This document shows positions 1-7,133 of a stretch of DNA of 8,600 bases, piece after piece. Source of the DNA: Anaerolineales bacterium (lineage in GTDB: Bacteria; Chloroflexota; Anaerolineae; Anaerolineales; E44-bin32); the NCBI GenBank assembly GCA_023144145.1, contig JAGLGG010000091.1, positions 1 through 8,600 on the forward strand, in the 5' to 3' direction. Every line of letters begins with the position of its first letter. The first letter of the stretch is position 1. A program made the position numbers and the translations under genes. The notes beneath the pieces are model-generated. The model saw nothing but the letters and a program-made list of their open reading frames with translations. It did no database searches and was not told the DNA's origin.

Positions 1-17
1 TGGGGCCTTAGATGCAT

Positions 18-37
18 AGACGCCCAGCCGGGCGTCT
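18..37. repeat. GC-rich perfect hairpin downstream of smc
   Basis: AGACGCCC (18-25) and GGGCGTCT (30-37) form a perfect 8-bp stem with an AGCC loop, 37 bp after the smc stop. The following CTACG (38-42) gives the GTCTCTACG end common in dispersed palindromic repeats of Chloroflexota and cyanobacteria; the opposite end (GCAT) has diverged. No T run follows in the smc direction, so if it terminates smc it is not a classical intrinsic terminator. Confidence 0.55.
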
Positions 38-74
38 CTACGAACTTCATGATGAAAATATTCCGAACAGAAAC

Positions 75-3000
75 TTATCCCTTACCCGCAAGAACTTTCT
101 CTGCATCCTCAAGCCGCAGGCTGATGATCTGGCTGGCCGAATCTGAGCCCATAGTAACGCCGTATACAACCTCGGCGACTTGAACCGTCATGCGGTTATG
201 GGTGATCACCACGAACTGTGTGGTCTTGCTCAGATCCTGAAGCATCTCGCGAAAACGGACCACATTTATGTCGTCCAACATCGCATCTACTTCATCCAGG
301 ACACAAAACGGGGTGGGGGAAACTTTCATCAACGCAAAAATCAGTGAACAAGCCGTCAGGCTCCGCTCACCCCCGGAAAGCATCGCCAAACCTTGTTCTC
401 TTCGACCTGGAAGACGGGCTTCGATATCGATTCCGGTTTGGGTGAGGTCATCTGAGTCCGTCAGACTCAATCTTGCCGACCCTCCCCCGAAGAGGTGCGT
501 AAAAGCTTCTTGGAATTCAATCGCTACTGCATCGAAAGTCTTGCGAAACTCCCTTTCCATCAATAAGTCCAACTCGGCAATCACATTTTGAATTTGCTCT
601 TCCGCCTTGTGTGAGTCTTCTAATTGAGTGGTAAGAAAGTCGACGCGATTGCGGACCTCATCGTATTCCACTTTCGCGCTCGGGTTTACGGCCCCTAATC
701 TTCTAAGTTGATTGCGCAGGCGATTGACTTGATTTTCAGTCTCCTCTGGAACATCCTCAACCCTGGGCAAATGTTCAACCAGACCTTCAAAGGGAAGTGG
801 GTCCTGACCCATAACCCCATTTTCAAAATCGAAGGCTACCAGTCCAAAATCATCTTCGATCCTTCTTTGAAGGCTTACCAACTCCTCTTGGCGACGAGCG
901 AGCAAGATTTGTGCTCTCGAGTGTTCGCGTTCTGCATCTTGAAGCTCGGCTCGAGTACGCATTTCGTCCGTTTCTAATTCAGTCCTTAGCTCTTCCGACT
1001 CTCTCAAGACTGTCTCTTCAGGTTCGATCTTCTTACGCGCATCCTCAATCTGTTCTTCTATCTCGGAAAGTGAAACATTCGCTTGGGCTATCTCTTCCAG
1101 GGTATTCGAGTGATCTGTTTGTATCGAATCATGACGGCTCTTTTTAAACTCCAAATCCGAATCTAGATCTTCGAGTTGCTCTGTTAGTTCACCTAAACGG
1201 CTTTCTGCTCCATCATATACGCGTTGAGAGACTTCGAACCTCGCTTGCGCCTGGGCAATAACCAATTCAGACTGATCTCCCGCCCCCAAAAGCGCTGAAG
1301 CGTGTATGGCATCTTCCAACTCTGCCCTCTTCGATTCGAATTCGGAGGTACGTTTGATAAGTGACGCCAGTTGCTCTTCAATTTCGATCTTTTCTTGCCG
1401 GAAATCATTGATCTCGCTTAAAAGTGTTTCAGATTCTCCTTGCTTATGACTCAACTCCAGGTGGAATTTGTCCCGCTTGTTTCGAGCGTCTAATGTCTTT
1501 TGTTCTAATTCCCCCATGGTCCTTCGGAATGAAGATATATGTTTCTCTAGTTCTTCTAGCTCTTCATCCAGTTGCTGGCGCTGGACTTCAAATTCTTCAA
1601 TCTTTGAATTGGTCTCTGTGAGGCCTTGCTCCAACTGATTAATCGAACTGCCTTCTAACAGTTCTTCAGCACCAGAACCCATGATTACCTGCCCGGTGGG
1701 ATAGACAACGGTTCCATCCAAAGTGACCATACGCGCGTCAATTGGCAGCTTGCCCGATAGGTCTCTCGCTTCATCTAAATTGCGAACAACCAAAGTTCTA
1801 CCCAATACGAGCCGAAGGATAGGTTGAAAATCCTCTTGTGCTTCAACAAACTCAACCGCACTTCCGAGCACCCCAGGAAATATGGACGTATCCAGATCCT
1901 CTGGCACTCTTGCTCCTGACAAGGGCAAGAATGCTACTCTACCGAACTGATGGCCTGCTCTAATTCTTGTTATTGCCTGATCGATCGCTTCTAATGATGT
2001 AAAAGCCAAAGCTGAGCGGTACTCCCCCAATGCAGCAAAAATTGCTGGTTGATACATCGATCGAATGCGAACTCGATCATCCAGTACACCTAGAAAACCA
2101 TCGACATCACCGGACTTCATATCCTTGCGGATGATATCGACTGTCTCATTAATCCCCCTCTGAACCACCTGTGACAACTCTAAGCGGGCATCCAATGCCG
2201 CTCGCCGCAATTGCAATTGAATGAGTTCAGCCGAGATTTTCTCTTTCTGCTGCTTTGCATTTATCAGTTTTTGCTCGCTATCACTTTTCTGACTATCGAG
2301 CTCTAAATTCTCTTGACGCGCTCGTTCAAGGAGATCTGTGATCCTAGCTTCATTCTCCGAGAGTTGATTAAGATCCTCTTGGCGAGCTTTGAGTTTTACT
2401 GCATTACTTTCAAGGGTTTCAGACAGCACGCGATTTCGGTCATTCAGTTGTTCAATTTGTGTGCTATTCCTCGCATCCTCCGCAATAACAACAGCAAGAT
2501 CTTTGCGAATTCCTTCCACATCATTTGGCACATCGTCCCTGAGAGGTGATTCACTTTCGCCAGAATCCGGGCGGAGCAGCCGAATTGAGTTTTGTGCTTC
2601 TGCAAGTTCCTTTTGGCGATCTCCTACATCCCCCTTCTCACTTTCCAAACGTCGCATCAGGTTCTCTCTGCGCTTTCCCGTCGAGGAGATCTCGGCTTCC
2701 AGAACCGATACCTGATCTTTCAACCAGCGTGTTCGTTCAGTTGCAACAGCCAATGTACGTTCAACACCTTCGCGTTGTCGATGCAGGTCAGCAACCTCTT
2801 GATTCCAGGTTTGGACTTGTCCGCGCAGCGAGGAAATACGACTTCGCAGGGCCAGTAATTCCCTCTCAGCCTTTTGCTGCAGATCGCGCAACTTATCGCG
2901 TGCAGTTTTGCGCTCATCTGCTGAGGTAATCGCCTCAGTCACAAGATCTTGAAGGTGGTACCAATGGTATCCATACCAGATGCGCAACACCGAGTTCAAA

Positions 3001-3689
3001 TCATCTTTTACTTGTCCATAATCTGTGGCCCGTTTTGCCTGGCGCTCTAGGCTTCGCAACCTCGGTCGCAATTCGGCTAATATATCTTGCACCCGTTCAA
3101 GGTTGCGCCGAGTTGAAGTTAATCGGCGCAGTGCTTCCTGTTTCCTATTCCTGAAAAGGCTGATTCCCGCAGCCTCCTCGAATAGGCGTCGTCGTTCCTC
3201 GGGATTGAGCGATAGGGCGGCATCCACCAAGCCCTGTCCAATGATTGTGTATGTACGATGGGCCAATCCGCATTCGGCTAACAGTTCGCTAACATCACGC
3301 AGACGAACCTTTTGATTATTGAGGTAATACTCATTCACACTGTCTCGATACGCGCGTCGACCGACAGTTACTTCTGTGAAGTCAATCGGCAACCACCCCT
3401 CTTCATTGTCAAAAACTATCGTGGCGGATGCCATTCCAGCCCGGGATCGTGTCTCCGAGCCACTGAAGATCATGTCCTCGGTTTTCTTTCCACGCAGCAG
3501 GCTGTAGGATTGTTCCCCGAGAACCCAACGGATCGCATCAGCGATATTGGATTTGCCTGAACCATTCGGACCCACAATCGCCGTAATAGTGGGGGCAAAT
3601 TCGAAGACATTCTTGCTCGCAAAGGTTTTATAACCTTGCAATTCCAAGGATTTAAGTCGTGAAGAATTTGAATTATTATTGGATGCCAT
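75..3689 (-). CDS. smc: Chromosome segregation/condensation ATPase SMC
   Basis: Full-length bacterial SMC, 1204 residues, near the usual 1150-1200. It forms a homodimer with ScpA/ScpB that loads onto DNA and organises and segregates the chromosome. The N-terminal ATPase half has Walker A GPNGSGKS (residues 40-47, Lys46) and a GQG motif near 151-153. Long, Glu/Arg/Leu-rich coiled coil runs from about 185 to 515. The globular hinge is about 525-675, starting near GFLGVLDD. A second coiled coil runs to about 950. The C-terminal ATPase half has the ABC signature LSGGERS (1104-1110), Walker B ending VLDE (catalytic Glu1133) and switch His1164. The start at 3689 is the only Met before the conserved RLKSLELQGYKTF; it adds a short Asn/Ser-rich tail (MASNNNSNSS) of no known role. 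Only a weak AAGAGA lies 6 nt upstream. It follows rnc after 146 bp, a classic neighbour pair. No frameshift is seen. Confidence 0.98.
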   Translation of the reverse strand: MASNNNSNSSRLKSLELQGYKTFASKNVFEFAPTITAIVGPNGSGKSNIADAIRWVLGEQSYSLLRGKKTEDMIFSGSETRSRAGMASATIVFDNEEGWLPIDFTEVTVGRRAYRDSVNEYYLNNQKVRLRDVSELLAECGLAHRTYTIIGQGLVDAALSLNPEERRRLFEEAAGISLFRNRKQEALRRLTSTRRNLERVQDILAELRPRLRSLERQAKRATDYGQVKDDLNSVLRIWYGYHWYHLQDLVTEAITSADERKTARDKLRDLQQKAERELLALRSRISSLRGQVQTWNQEVADLHRQREGVERTLAVATERTRWLKDQVSVLEAEISSTGKRRENLMRRLESEKGDVGDRQKELAEAQNSIRLLRPDSGESESPLRDDVPNDVEGIRKDLAVVIAEDARNSTQIEQLNDRNRVLSETLESNAVKLKARQEDLNQLSENEARITDLLERARQENLELDSQKSDSEQKLINAKQQKEKISAELIQLQLRRAALDARLELSQVVQRGINETVDIIRKDMKSGDVDGFLGVLDDRVRIRSMYQPAIFAALGEYRSALAFTSLEAIDQAITRIRAGHQFGRVAFLPLSGARVPEDLDTSIFPGVLGSAVEFVEAQEDFQPILRLVLGRTLVVRNLDEARDLSGKLPIDARMVTLDGTVVYPTGQVIMGSGAEELLEGSSINQLEQGLTETNSKIEEFEVQRQQLDEELEELEKHISSFRRTMGELEQKTLDARNKRDKFHLELSHKQGESETLLSEINDFRQEKIEIEEQLASLIKRTSEFESKRAELEDAIHASALLGAGDQSELVIAQAQARFEVSQRVYDGAESRLGELTEQLEDLDSDLEFKKSRHDSIQTDHSNTLEEIAQANVSLSEIEEQIEDARKKIEPEETVLRESEELRTELETDEMRTRAELQDAEREHSRAQILLARRQEELVSLQRRIEDDFGLVAFDFENGVMGQDPLPFEGLVEHLPRVEDVPEETENQVNRLRNQLRRLGAVNPSAKVEYDEVRNRVDFLTTQLEDSHKAEEQIQNVIAELDLLMEREFRKTFDAVAIEFQEAFTHLFGGGSARLSLTDSDDLTQTGIDIEARLPGRREQGLAMLSGGERSLTACSLIFALMKVSPTPFCVLDEVDAMLDDINVVRFREMLQDLSKTTQFVVITHNRMTVQVAEVVYGVTMGSDSASQIISLRLEDAEKVLAGKG

Positions 3690-3714
3690 AAGTGGTTCTC
3701 TTAATTATTCCGAG

Positions 3715-3763
3715 TGTTCCGTCCAACATGATTCTTCAGACAGGATAGATATAGAACGGAACA
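3715..3763. repeat. 8-bp inverted repeat in the smc leader
   Basis: TGTTCCGT (3715-3722) and ACGGAACA (3756-3763) are perfect inverted arms separated by 33 bp, ending 25 bp before the smc ATG on the coding strand. They could fold in the smc mRNA leader or form two operator half-sites. No family match is recognised. Confidence 0.4.
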
Positions 3764-3774
3764 ACATAAGCATG

Positions 3775-3780
3775 TGTCAA
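3775..3780 (-). promoter_or_regulatory. Candidate -35 box (TTGACA) for smc
   Basis: A perfect TTGACA on the minus strand lies about 86 bp before the smc ATG. The matching -10 is weak: TTCTAT at 18 bp (3751-3756). A separate smc promoter is therefore possible but uncertain; readthrough from fabF-rnc is the alternative. Confidence 0.3.
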
Positions 3781-3823
3781 GGATGTAGTAACCCGGTTTA
3801 TGAATGGTATCTTTATCCTTGAC
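3776..3823. repeat. 9-bp inverted repeat after rnc
   Basis: GTCAAGGAT (3776-3784) and ATCCTTGAC (3815-3823) are perfect inverted arms 30 bp apart, starting 12 nt after the rnc stop. In RNA this is a long-loop stem without a T tract. One arm supplies most of a TTGACA box that may serve smc. It could be an mRNA 3'-end or processing structure, or paired operator half-sites. Confidence 0.45.
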
Positions 3824-3835
3824 GAAGCACTAGTT

Positions 3836-4528
3836 TTACTCAATCTTCATTAATGCATCTGCTGCTGCACTCTGAGCAGCTTCCTGCTTGCTGCGACCTT
3901 GCCCTTGGCCGGACAGTTCATTACCAATTCTAACTTCGACCAAGAATTCCCGTTCGTGATCTGGTCCGTAAGAATCCAGGGTCTCATACCGGGGTGTTTC
4001 ACCTATCGAAGCTTGTGCCCAAATTTGCAATTCACTCCGTGGATCGAGCATGGTTTCATCTTGAAGCGCAAGTTCGGCAGCACGCTCGAGTTTTGGTTTC
4101 ATAAACCGAATTACCGTTTCTAAGCCCGCGTCGAGAAAAACTGCTCCGATAAAGGCTTCAAAGGCATCGCATAAAAGTGCAGAACGTTCGCGACCACCGG
4201 AAGACTCTTCTCCTTTCCCAAGGAGCAGGCTCTTGCCCAGGTTTAATTCCCGAGCGAATACGGCTAATTGCTCTGTGCGCACCAATTCCGATCTTAAACG
4301 GGTCAGGTCGCCCTCGTCCATTTCCGGATAGCGATTGTAGAGCCACGCGGCAGTGATGAAGTCAAGCGCGGCATCCCCTAAGTACTCCAATCGCTCATTA
4401 TCCTCAAGCGCATCGGGATGCTCATTCAAATACGACCTATGAGTAAGCGCGCGGCGAAGTAAACTAGGATTGCTGATGGCGATCCCAGCCTGCCGGGCGA
4501 AATCGTCCAGCTGCAATTTATTCTCCAT
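3836..4528 (-). CDS. rnc: Ribonuclease III
   Basis: RNase III, 230 residues, the normal length for the bacterial single-domain-pair enzyme. It cuts double-stranded RNA as a Mg2+-dependent homodimer, in rRNA precursor processing and mRNA turnover. The catalytic domain holds the signature NERLEYLGD (44-52), giving metal-binding Glu45, Glu48 and Asp52. The DEGD motif around residue 71-74 and the DAFEA motif (Asp121, Glu124) supply the remaining acidic residues. A double-stranded-RNA-binding domain spans about 162-230, beginning DPRSELQIWAQ and ending with the basic GRSKQEAAQSAAADAL helix. All expected catalytic residues are present. The start MENKLQL at 4528 has no evident Shine-Dalgarno; there is only TTCGTCTAGAA before ATG. 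It lies 95 bp after fabF and 146 bp before smc, the common fabF-rnc-smc order. A 35-nt hairpin ends 19 nt before its start codon and may be a self-cleavage site. Confidence 0.98.
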   Translation of the reverse strand: MENKLQLDDFARQAGIAISNPSLLRRALTHRSYLNEHPDALEDNERLEYLGDAALDFITAAWLYNRYPEMDEGDLTRLRSELVRTEQLAVFARELNLGKSLLLGKGEESSGGRERSALLCDAFEAFIGAVFLDAGLETVIRFMKPKLERAAELALQDETMLDPRSELQIWAQASIGETPRYETLDSYGPDHEREFLVEVRIGNELSGQGQGRSKQEAAQSAAADALMKIE

Positions 4529-4547
4529 TTCTAGACGAACTTGGGAA

Positions 4548-4582
4548 ACGCGGATAACTCAGAAGATCTCAGTTAGCCGCGT
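4548..4582 (-). promoter_or_regulatory. 35-nt hairpin in the rnc leader, possible RNase III target
   Basis: On the minus strand, arms ACGCGG-x-TAACT-x-AGA and TCT-x-AGTTA-x-CCGCGT pair over 14 bp with two single mismatches and a 3-nt loop. It lies between the fabF stop and the rnc ATG, ending 19 nt before the ATG. RNase III is known to cut a hairpin in its own leader in some bacteria (E. coli). A poor terminator is the alternative; only TTTC follows it. Confidence 0.5.
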
Positions 4583-4623
4583 GCCACCAGTTCAACGCGA
4601 GCACGTTATTGTCTGATTGGATT

Positions 4624-5865
4624 CTAACCCGAGAAAGACTTGAATGCTAGGACAGCATTTTGTCCACCGAAACCGAAAGCGTTCGTAATTGCCAGATCAA
4701 CCTCCATTTCTCTGGCTTGATTGGGAACATAATCCAGATCACATTCTGGGTCTGGATTATTTAGATGGATCGTGGGCGGGATGATATTTTCATGAATCGC
4801 TCGAATGCAGAATATAGATTCAAGCGCCCCGGTTGCGCCCATCATATGGCCCGTCATCGATTTTGTCGATGAAACCGGCACCTTGTAGGCGTGCTCCCCG
4901 AAGGCCAATTTAATTGCTCGGCTTTCGGAAACATCGTTCAGCACAGTGCCGGTGCCATGTGCATTGATGTAATCCACCTGCTCTGGTCCAACTCCTGCCA
5001 TTTCCAATGCAATAGAAATTGCCCTTGCGGCCCCAGAACCATCTTCAGCAGGTGCGGAGATATGGAAAGCGTCAACCGTTGACCCATAACCAACAAGCTC
5101 GGCTAGAATTTGTGCATCTCTTGACCTGGCGTGCTCGAGCGTTTCTAGAATAATCAACGCCGCTCCCTCTCCCATTACAAGCCCATCTCGATCGCGGTCG
5201 AATGGCGCGGGCGTATTACTGTAATCATCATTCTGACGCGATAACCCGCCCACTCGATCAAAAGTGCTCACCCCAATGCGATTGATTGTCGCATCAGATC
5301 CACCCGCGATGGCCATATCGACGGCCCCGGAACGGAGAAGGAGTGATGCTTGTCCGATTGCATCCTCCGCTGAGGCACAGGCCGATACAACCGAAAAACA
5401 GGGGCCTTTAATACCCTTCTCGATGGCAATCAGTCCGGCAGCTCCGTTGGCCATCATTTGGGGGATCGTAAACGGACTGATACGTCGGGGGCCATCTTCG
5501 ATCATCGTAGTAACAGCAGCCTGGATCGCGTTCAGTCCTCCTATTGAAGCGGAGATGATGGCAGCAACACGCGTCCTATCGAGTTTTTCGAAATCCAATT
5601 GAGCATGGACTTCAGCTTCTTGCATTGCCGCGGCCGCAAATTGCTGAAATCGATCGACCCGACGAGCTTGGCGCCTATCCATATAATTGACCGGGTCAAA
5701 CCCCTTCACCTCACACGCAATTTGAACCATGAGATCGGATGCATCAAACAACGTGATCGGAGCGACTCCGGATTCTCCGTTGAGAATTCTCTTCCACGTA
5801 TCCTCGACATTCAAGCCCAGAGGATTGACTGTTCCCATTCCAGTGACAACGATTCGTTTTGTCAT
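4624..5865 (-). CDS. fabF: 3-oxoacyl-[acyl-carrier-protein] synthase II (KAS II)
   Basis: Condensing enzyme of type II fatty-acid synthesis: decarboxylative condensation of malonyl-ACP with acyl-ACP, in the cytoplasm. From the start chosen here it is 413 residues with nucleophile Cys163 (VSACAS), His303 (NAHGTGT), Lys335 (STKSMTGH) and His340, numbers that coincide with E. coli FabF. The C-terminal FGFGGQN loop matches the usual FGFGGTN with Gln for Thr. The start is ATG 5865 rather than the in-frame ATG at 5871: the Shine-Dalgarno AAGGAG (5873-5878) is 7 nt from the former and only 1 nt from the latter, and MTKRIVVTG is the usual N-terminus. It is preceded by its own probable promoter and followed by rnc 95 bp downstream. 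acpP, a frequent upstream neighbour, is not present; the preceding gene is a PLP enzyme. FabB or a polyketide ketosynthase is less likely given length and motif spacing. Confidence 0.96.
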   Translation of the reverse strand: MTKRIVVTGMGTVNPLGLNVEDTWKRILNGESGVAPITLFDASDLMVQIACEVKGFDPVNYMDRRQARRVDRFQQFAAAAMQEAEVHAQLDFEKLDRTRVAAIISASIGGLNAIQAAVTTMIEDGPRRISPFTIPQMMANGAAGLIAIEKGIKGPCFSVVSACASAEDAIGQASLLLRSGAVDMAIAGGSDATINRIGVSTFDRVGGLSRQNDDYSNTPAPFDRDRDGLVMGEGAALIILETLEHARSRDAQILAELVGYGSTVDAFHISAPAEDGSGAARAISIALEMAGVGPEQVDYINAHGTGTVLNDVSESRAIKLAFGEHAYKVPVSSTKSMTGHMMGATGALESIFCIRAIHENIIPPTIHLNNPDPECDLDYVPNQAREMEVDLAITNAFGFGGQNAVLAFKSFSG

Positions 5866-5872
5866 CTGCATG

Positions 5873-5878
5873 CTCCTT
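5873..5878 (-). promoter_or_regulatory. Ribosome binding site that fixes the fabF start
   Basis: AAGGAG on the minus strand is 7 nt from the ATG at 5865 and only 1 nt from the in-frame ATG at 5871. The spacing selects 5865, which also gives the canonical MTKRIVVTG N-terminus. Confidence 0.8.
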
Positions 5879-5880
5879 CA

Positions 5881-5899
5881 CGCTACCTACTTGGTAGCG
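5881..5899 (-). promoter_or_regulatory. Hairpin in the fabF leader next to the ribosome binding site
   Basis: CGCTACC (5881-5887) and GGTAGCG (5893-5899) form a perfect 7-bp stem with a 5-nt loop. In the mRNA it ends 2 nt before the AAGGAG of fabF, so folding could limit ribosome access, or the palindrome could be a protein site in DNA. There is no T run, so it is not an intrinsic terminator. Confidence 0.45.
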
Positions 5900-5981
5900 C
5901 TCTCTTACAGAATAATTCGCCTTACTCTTTAGATGCCTATCCTTGTTCAATGTTGAAGAGTTAAGGATTTTTCGTATAGAA

Positions 5982-5987
5982 ATTATA
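5982..5987 (-). promoter_or_regulatory. Probable -10 box (TATAAT) of the fabF-rnc-smc unit
   Basis: A perfect minus-strand TATAAT in the AT-rich spacer after the PLP-enzyme gene predicts transcription starting near 5975 and a leader of about 110 nt before fabF. The -35 region at 17-18 bp is poor (TTATGT or TTTATG), so an activator or weak basal activity is possible. It shares the extended string TATAATTTC with the moaC promoter. Confidence 0.5.
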
Positions 5988-5990
5988 AGA

Positions 5991-6005
5991 TTTCAATCGT
6001 TGAAA
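5991..6005. promoter_or_regulatory. Palindrome in the promoter spacer before fabF, candidate operator
   Basis: TTTCAA-TCG-TTGAAA is a perfect 6-bp inverted repeat with a 3-bp centre. It sits between the -10 box (5982-5987) and the -35 position, where a repressor or MerR-type regulator could act. It does not match the FapR operator I know from Bacillus. Function is inferred from position only. Confidence 0.35.
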
Positions 6006-6014
6006 CATAAATAC

Positions 6015-7133
6015 TCAAATCGATTTAAATCCTGAACCGGTGAGTATTATAACCACAGGTTCTCGAATGCGGTCTAGATTCTGCAGCAACGCTGGCCATA
6101 CGACGGCTGAAGTATGCTCTACATACAACCCTAATTTCGCAAGGGCGTTCCACCCACCCATTATTTCATTTTCATCAACGGCGACAACATCACCTTGCGA
6201 AGCTCGAATTGCACCTAGCAACGCCCGCATTCTCAATGGTGATTTTATCCGGATTCCTTCGGCCAGGGTCTCACCCTCTTCTAAGCTCACGAGATCGGAT
6301 TCGCCTCTGATCATCTCCATCCATAGAGGCGCACAGACTTTAGCTTGTACCGCGATCAGCTGTGGGACTGATTGGATTTTTTTCGCTGCTCGTAAAGCTT
6401 GAAATCCGCGCGCCAGGCCAAGGAGCAAGGTTCCTTGGCCTACGGGCAGAATTACCGATCCCGGAGAATCTCCCAGATCTTCAAATATTTCAAATGCCGT
6501 AGTCGCCATCCCTGCGATTCCATGCGGTAAATAGGCATGGCTTGCGTAAGTATCCCCCGCACTAAGTGCTTCTAACACGGCCTCACTGGCGGCTGAACGG
6601 GGGCCTGGAATCCTTTCAATCTCTGCACCGTAGGCCTCCATTTGAAGTCGCTTTGGACCGGATGCATAGGAGGGGATAAAGATGCGCGCATGAATCCCTG
6701 CCCGGGCAGCATAGGCTGCGAAGGAAGCACCTGCATTTCCGGAGGAGTCCTCAACCGCTCGCTCAATTGCTTGCGCTTCCAATGCACTTGCCAATATCGC
6801 AGTACCTCGATCTTTAAATGAGCCTGTTGGATTGAGATGCTCACATTTGAAATAAACTGATCTCCCTCTCACTTGATATGAGACAAGCGGAGTGTTCCCT
6901 TCTCCCAGGGTTACGGATTTCGCTCCAGGTGGAAGGGGAAAAGTTTCACGATATCGCCAAATGCGCCTTTCACTTCCACTAGCCCCTGGGGCATAGCGTA
7001 GGGGCTCAGCAAAGTCGTAAACCCCTCCACATTCAGGACAGCGATGAGGAAATCCAGTTTTGGGGAATTCACTTTGACAATCCAAACATTTAATGGGGCT
7101 AGACCAAGAATTACCCATCGGCTTTCGGCTCAT
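6015..7133 (-). CDS. Threonine synthase-like PLP-dependent enzyme (fold type II, ThrC family)
   Basis: 372-residue fold type II PLP enzyme. An N-terminal zinc ribbon is formed by Cys16, Cys19, Cys32 and Cys35, as in many archaeal and Chloroflexota-type threonine synthases. The PLP-binding lysine is Lys107 in NPTGSFKDRGT, the substrate loop is SSGNAG (130-135), and a PLP-phosphate loop PVGQGT lies at 229-234. EGIRIKSPLR (292-301), VEHTSA (338-343) and the ending TGSGFK (365-370) are typical of the ThrC branch. Threonine synthase turns O-phosphohomoserine into threonine. However, SSGNAG departs from the TGNT loop of characterised actinobacterial-type ThrC, so a paralogue with another substrate (cysteate synthase-like or sulfur-related) is possible; I therefore give no symbol. 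Its ATG overlaps the moaD-moaE stop by 4 nt (ATGA), with AAGGAAG about 10 nt upstream, implying translational coupling to the Moco genes. No thrA or thrB is in the window. Confidence 0.88.
   Translation of the reverse strand: MSRKPMGNSWSSPIKCLDCQSEFPKTGFPHRCPECGGVYDFAEPLRYAPGASGSERRIWRYRETFPLPPGAKSVTLGEGNTPLVSYQVRGRSVYFKCEHLNPTGSFKDRGTAILASALEAQAIERAVEDSSGNAGASFAAYAARAGIHARIFIPSYASGPKRLQMEAYGAEIERIPGPRSAASEAVLEALSAGDTYASHAYLPHGIAGMATTAFEIFEDLGDSPGSVILPVGQGTLLLGLARGFQALRAAKKIQSVPQLIAVQAKVCAPLWMEMIRGESDLVSLEEGETLAEGIRIKSPLRMRALLGAIRASQGDVVAVDENEIMGGWNALAKLGLYVEHTSAVVWPALLQNLDRIREPVVIILTGSGFKSI

Noticed and set aside
18..37. Intrinsic terminator of smc
   Set aside because: The stem is strong, but no T tract follows on the minus strand; a palindromic repeat fits better.
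2546..2929. 127-codon plus-strand ORF, and other plus-strand ORFs opposite smc
   Set aside because: They lie wholly inside the clear smc coding frame, have low-complexity composition and no recognisable domain; they are antisense shadows.
5866..5871. fabF start at the upstream ATG (MQMTKR)
   Set aside because: The Shine-Dalgarno would be only 1 nt away; the ATG at 5865 has proper 7-nt spacing and gives E. coli-like numbering of the catalytic residues.
5744..5950. 68-codon minus-strand ORF covering the fabF leader
   Set aside because: It overlaps the 5' end of fabF in another frame, crosses the leader hairpin and has no family resemblance.
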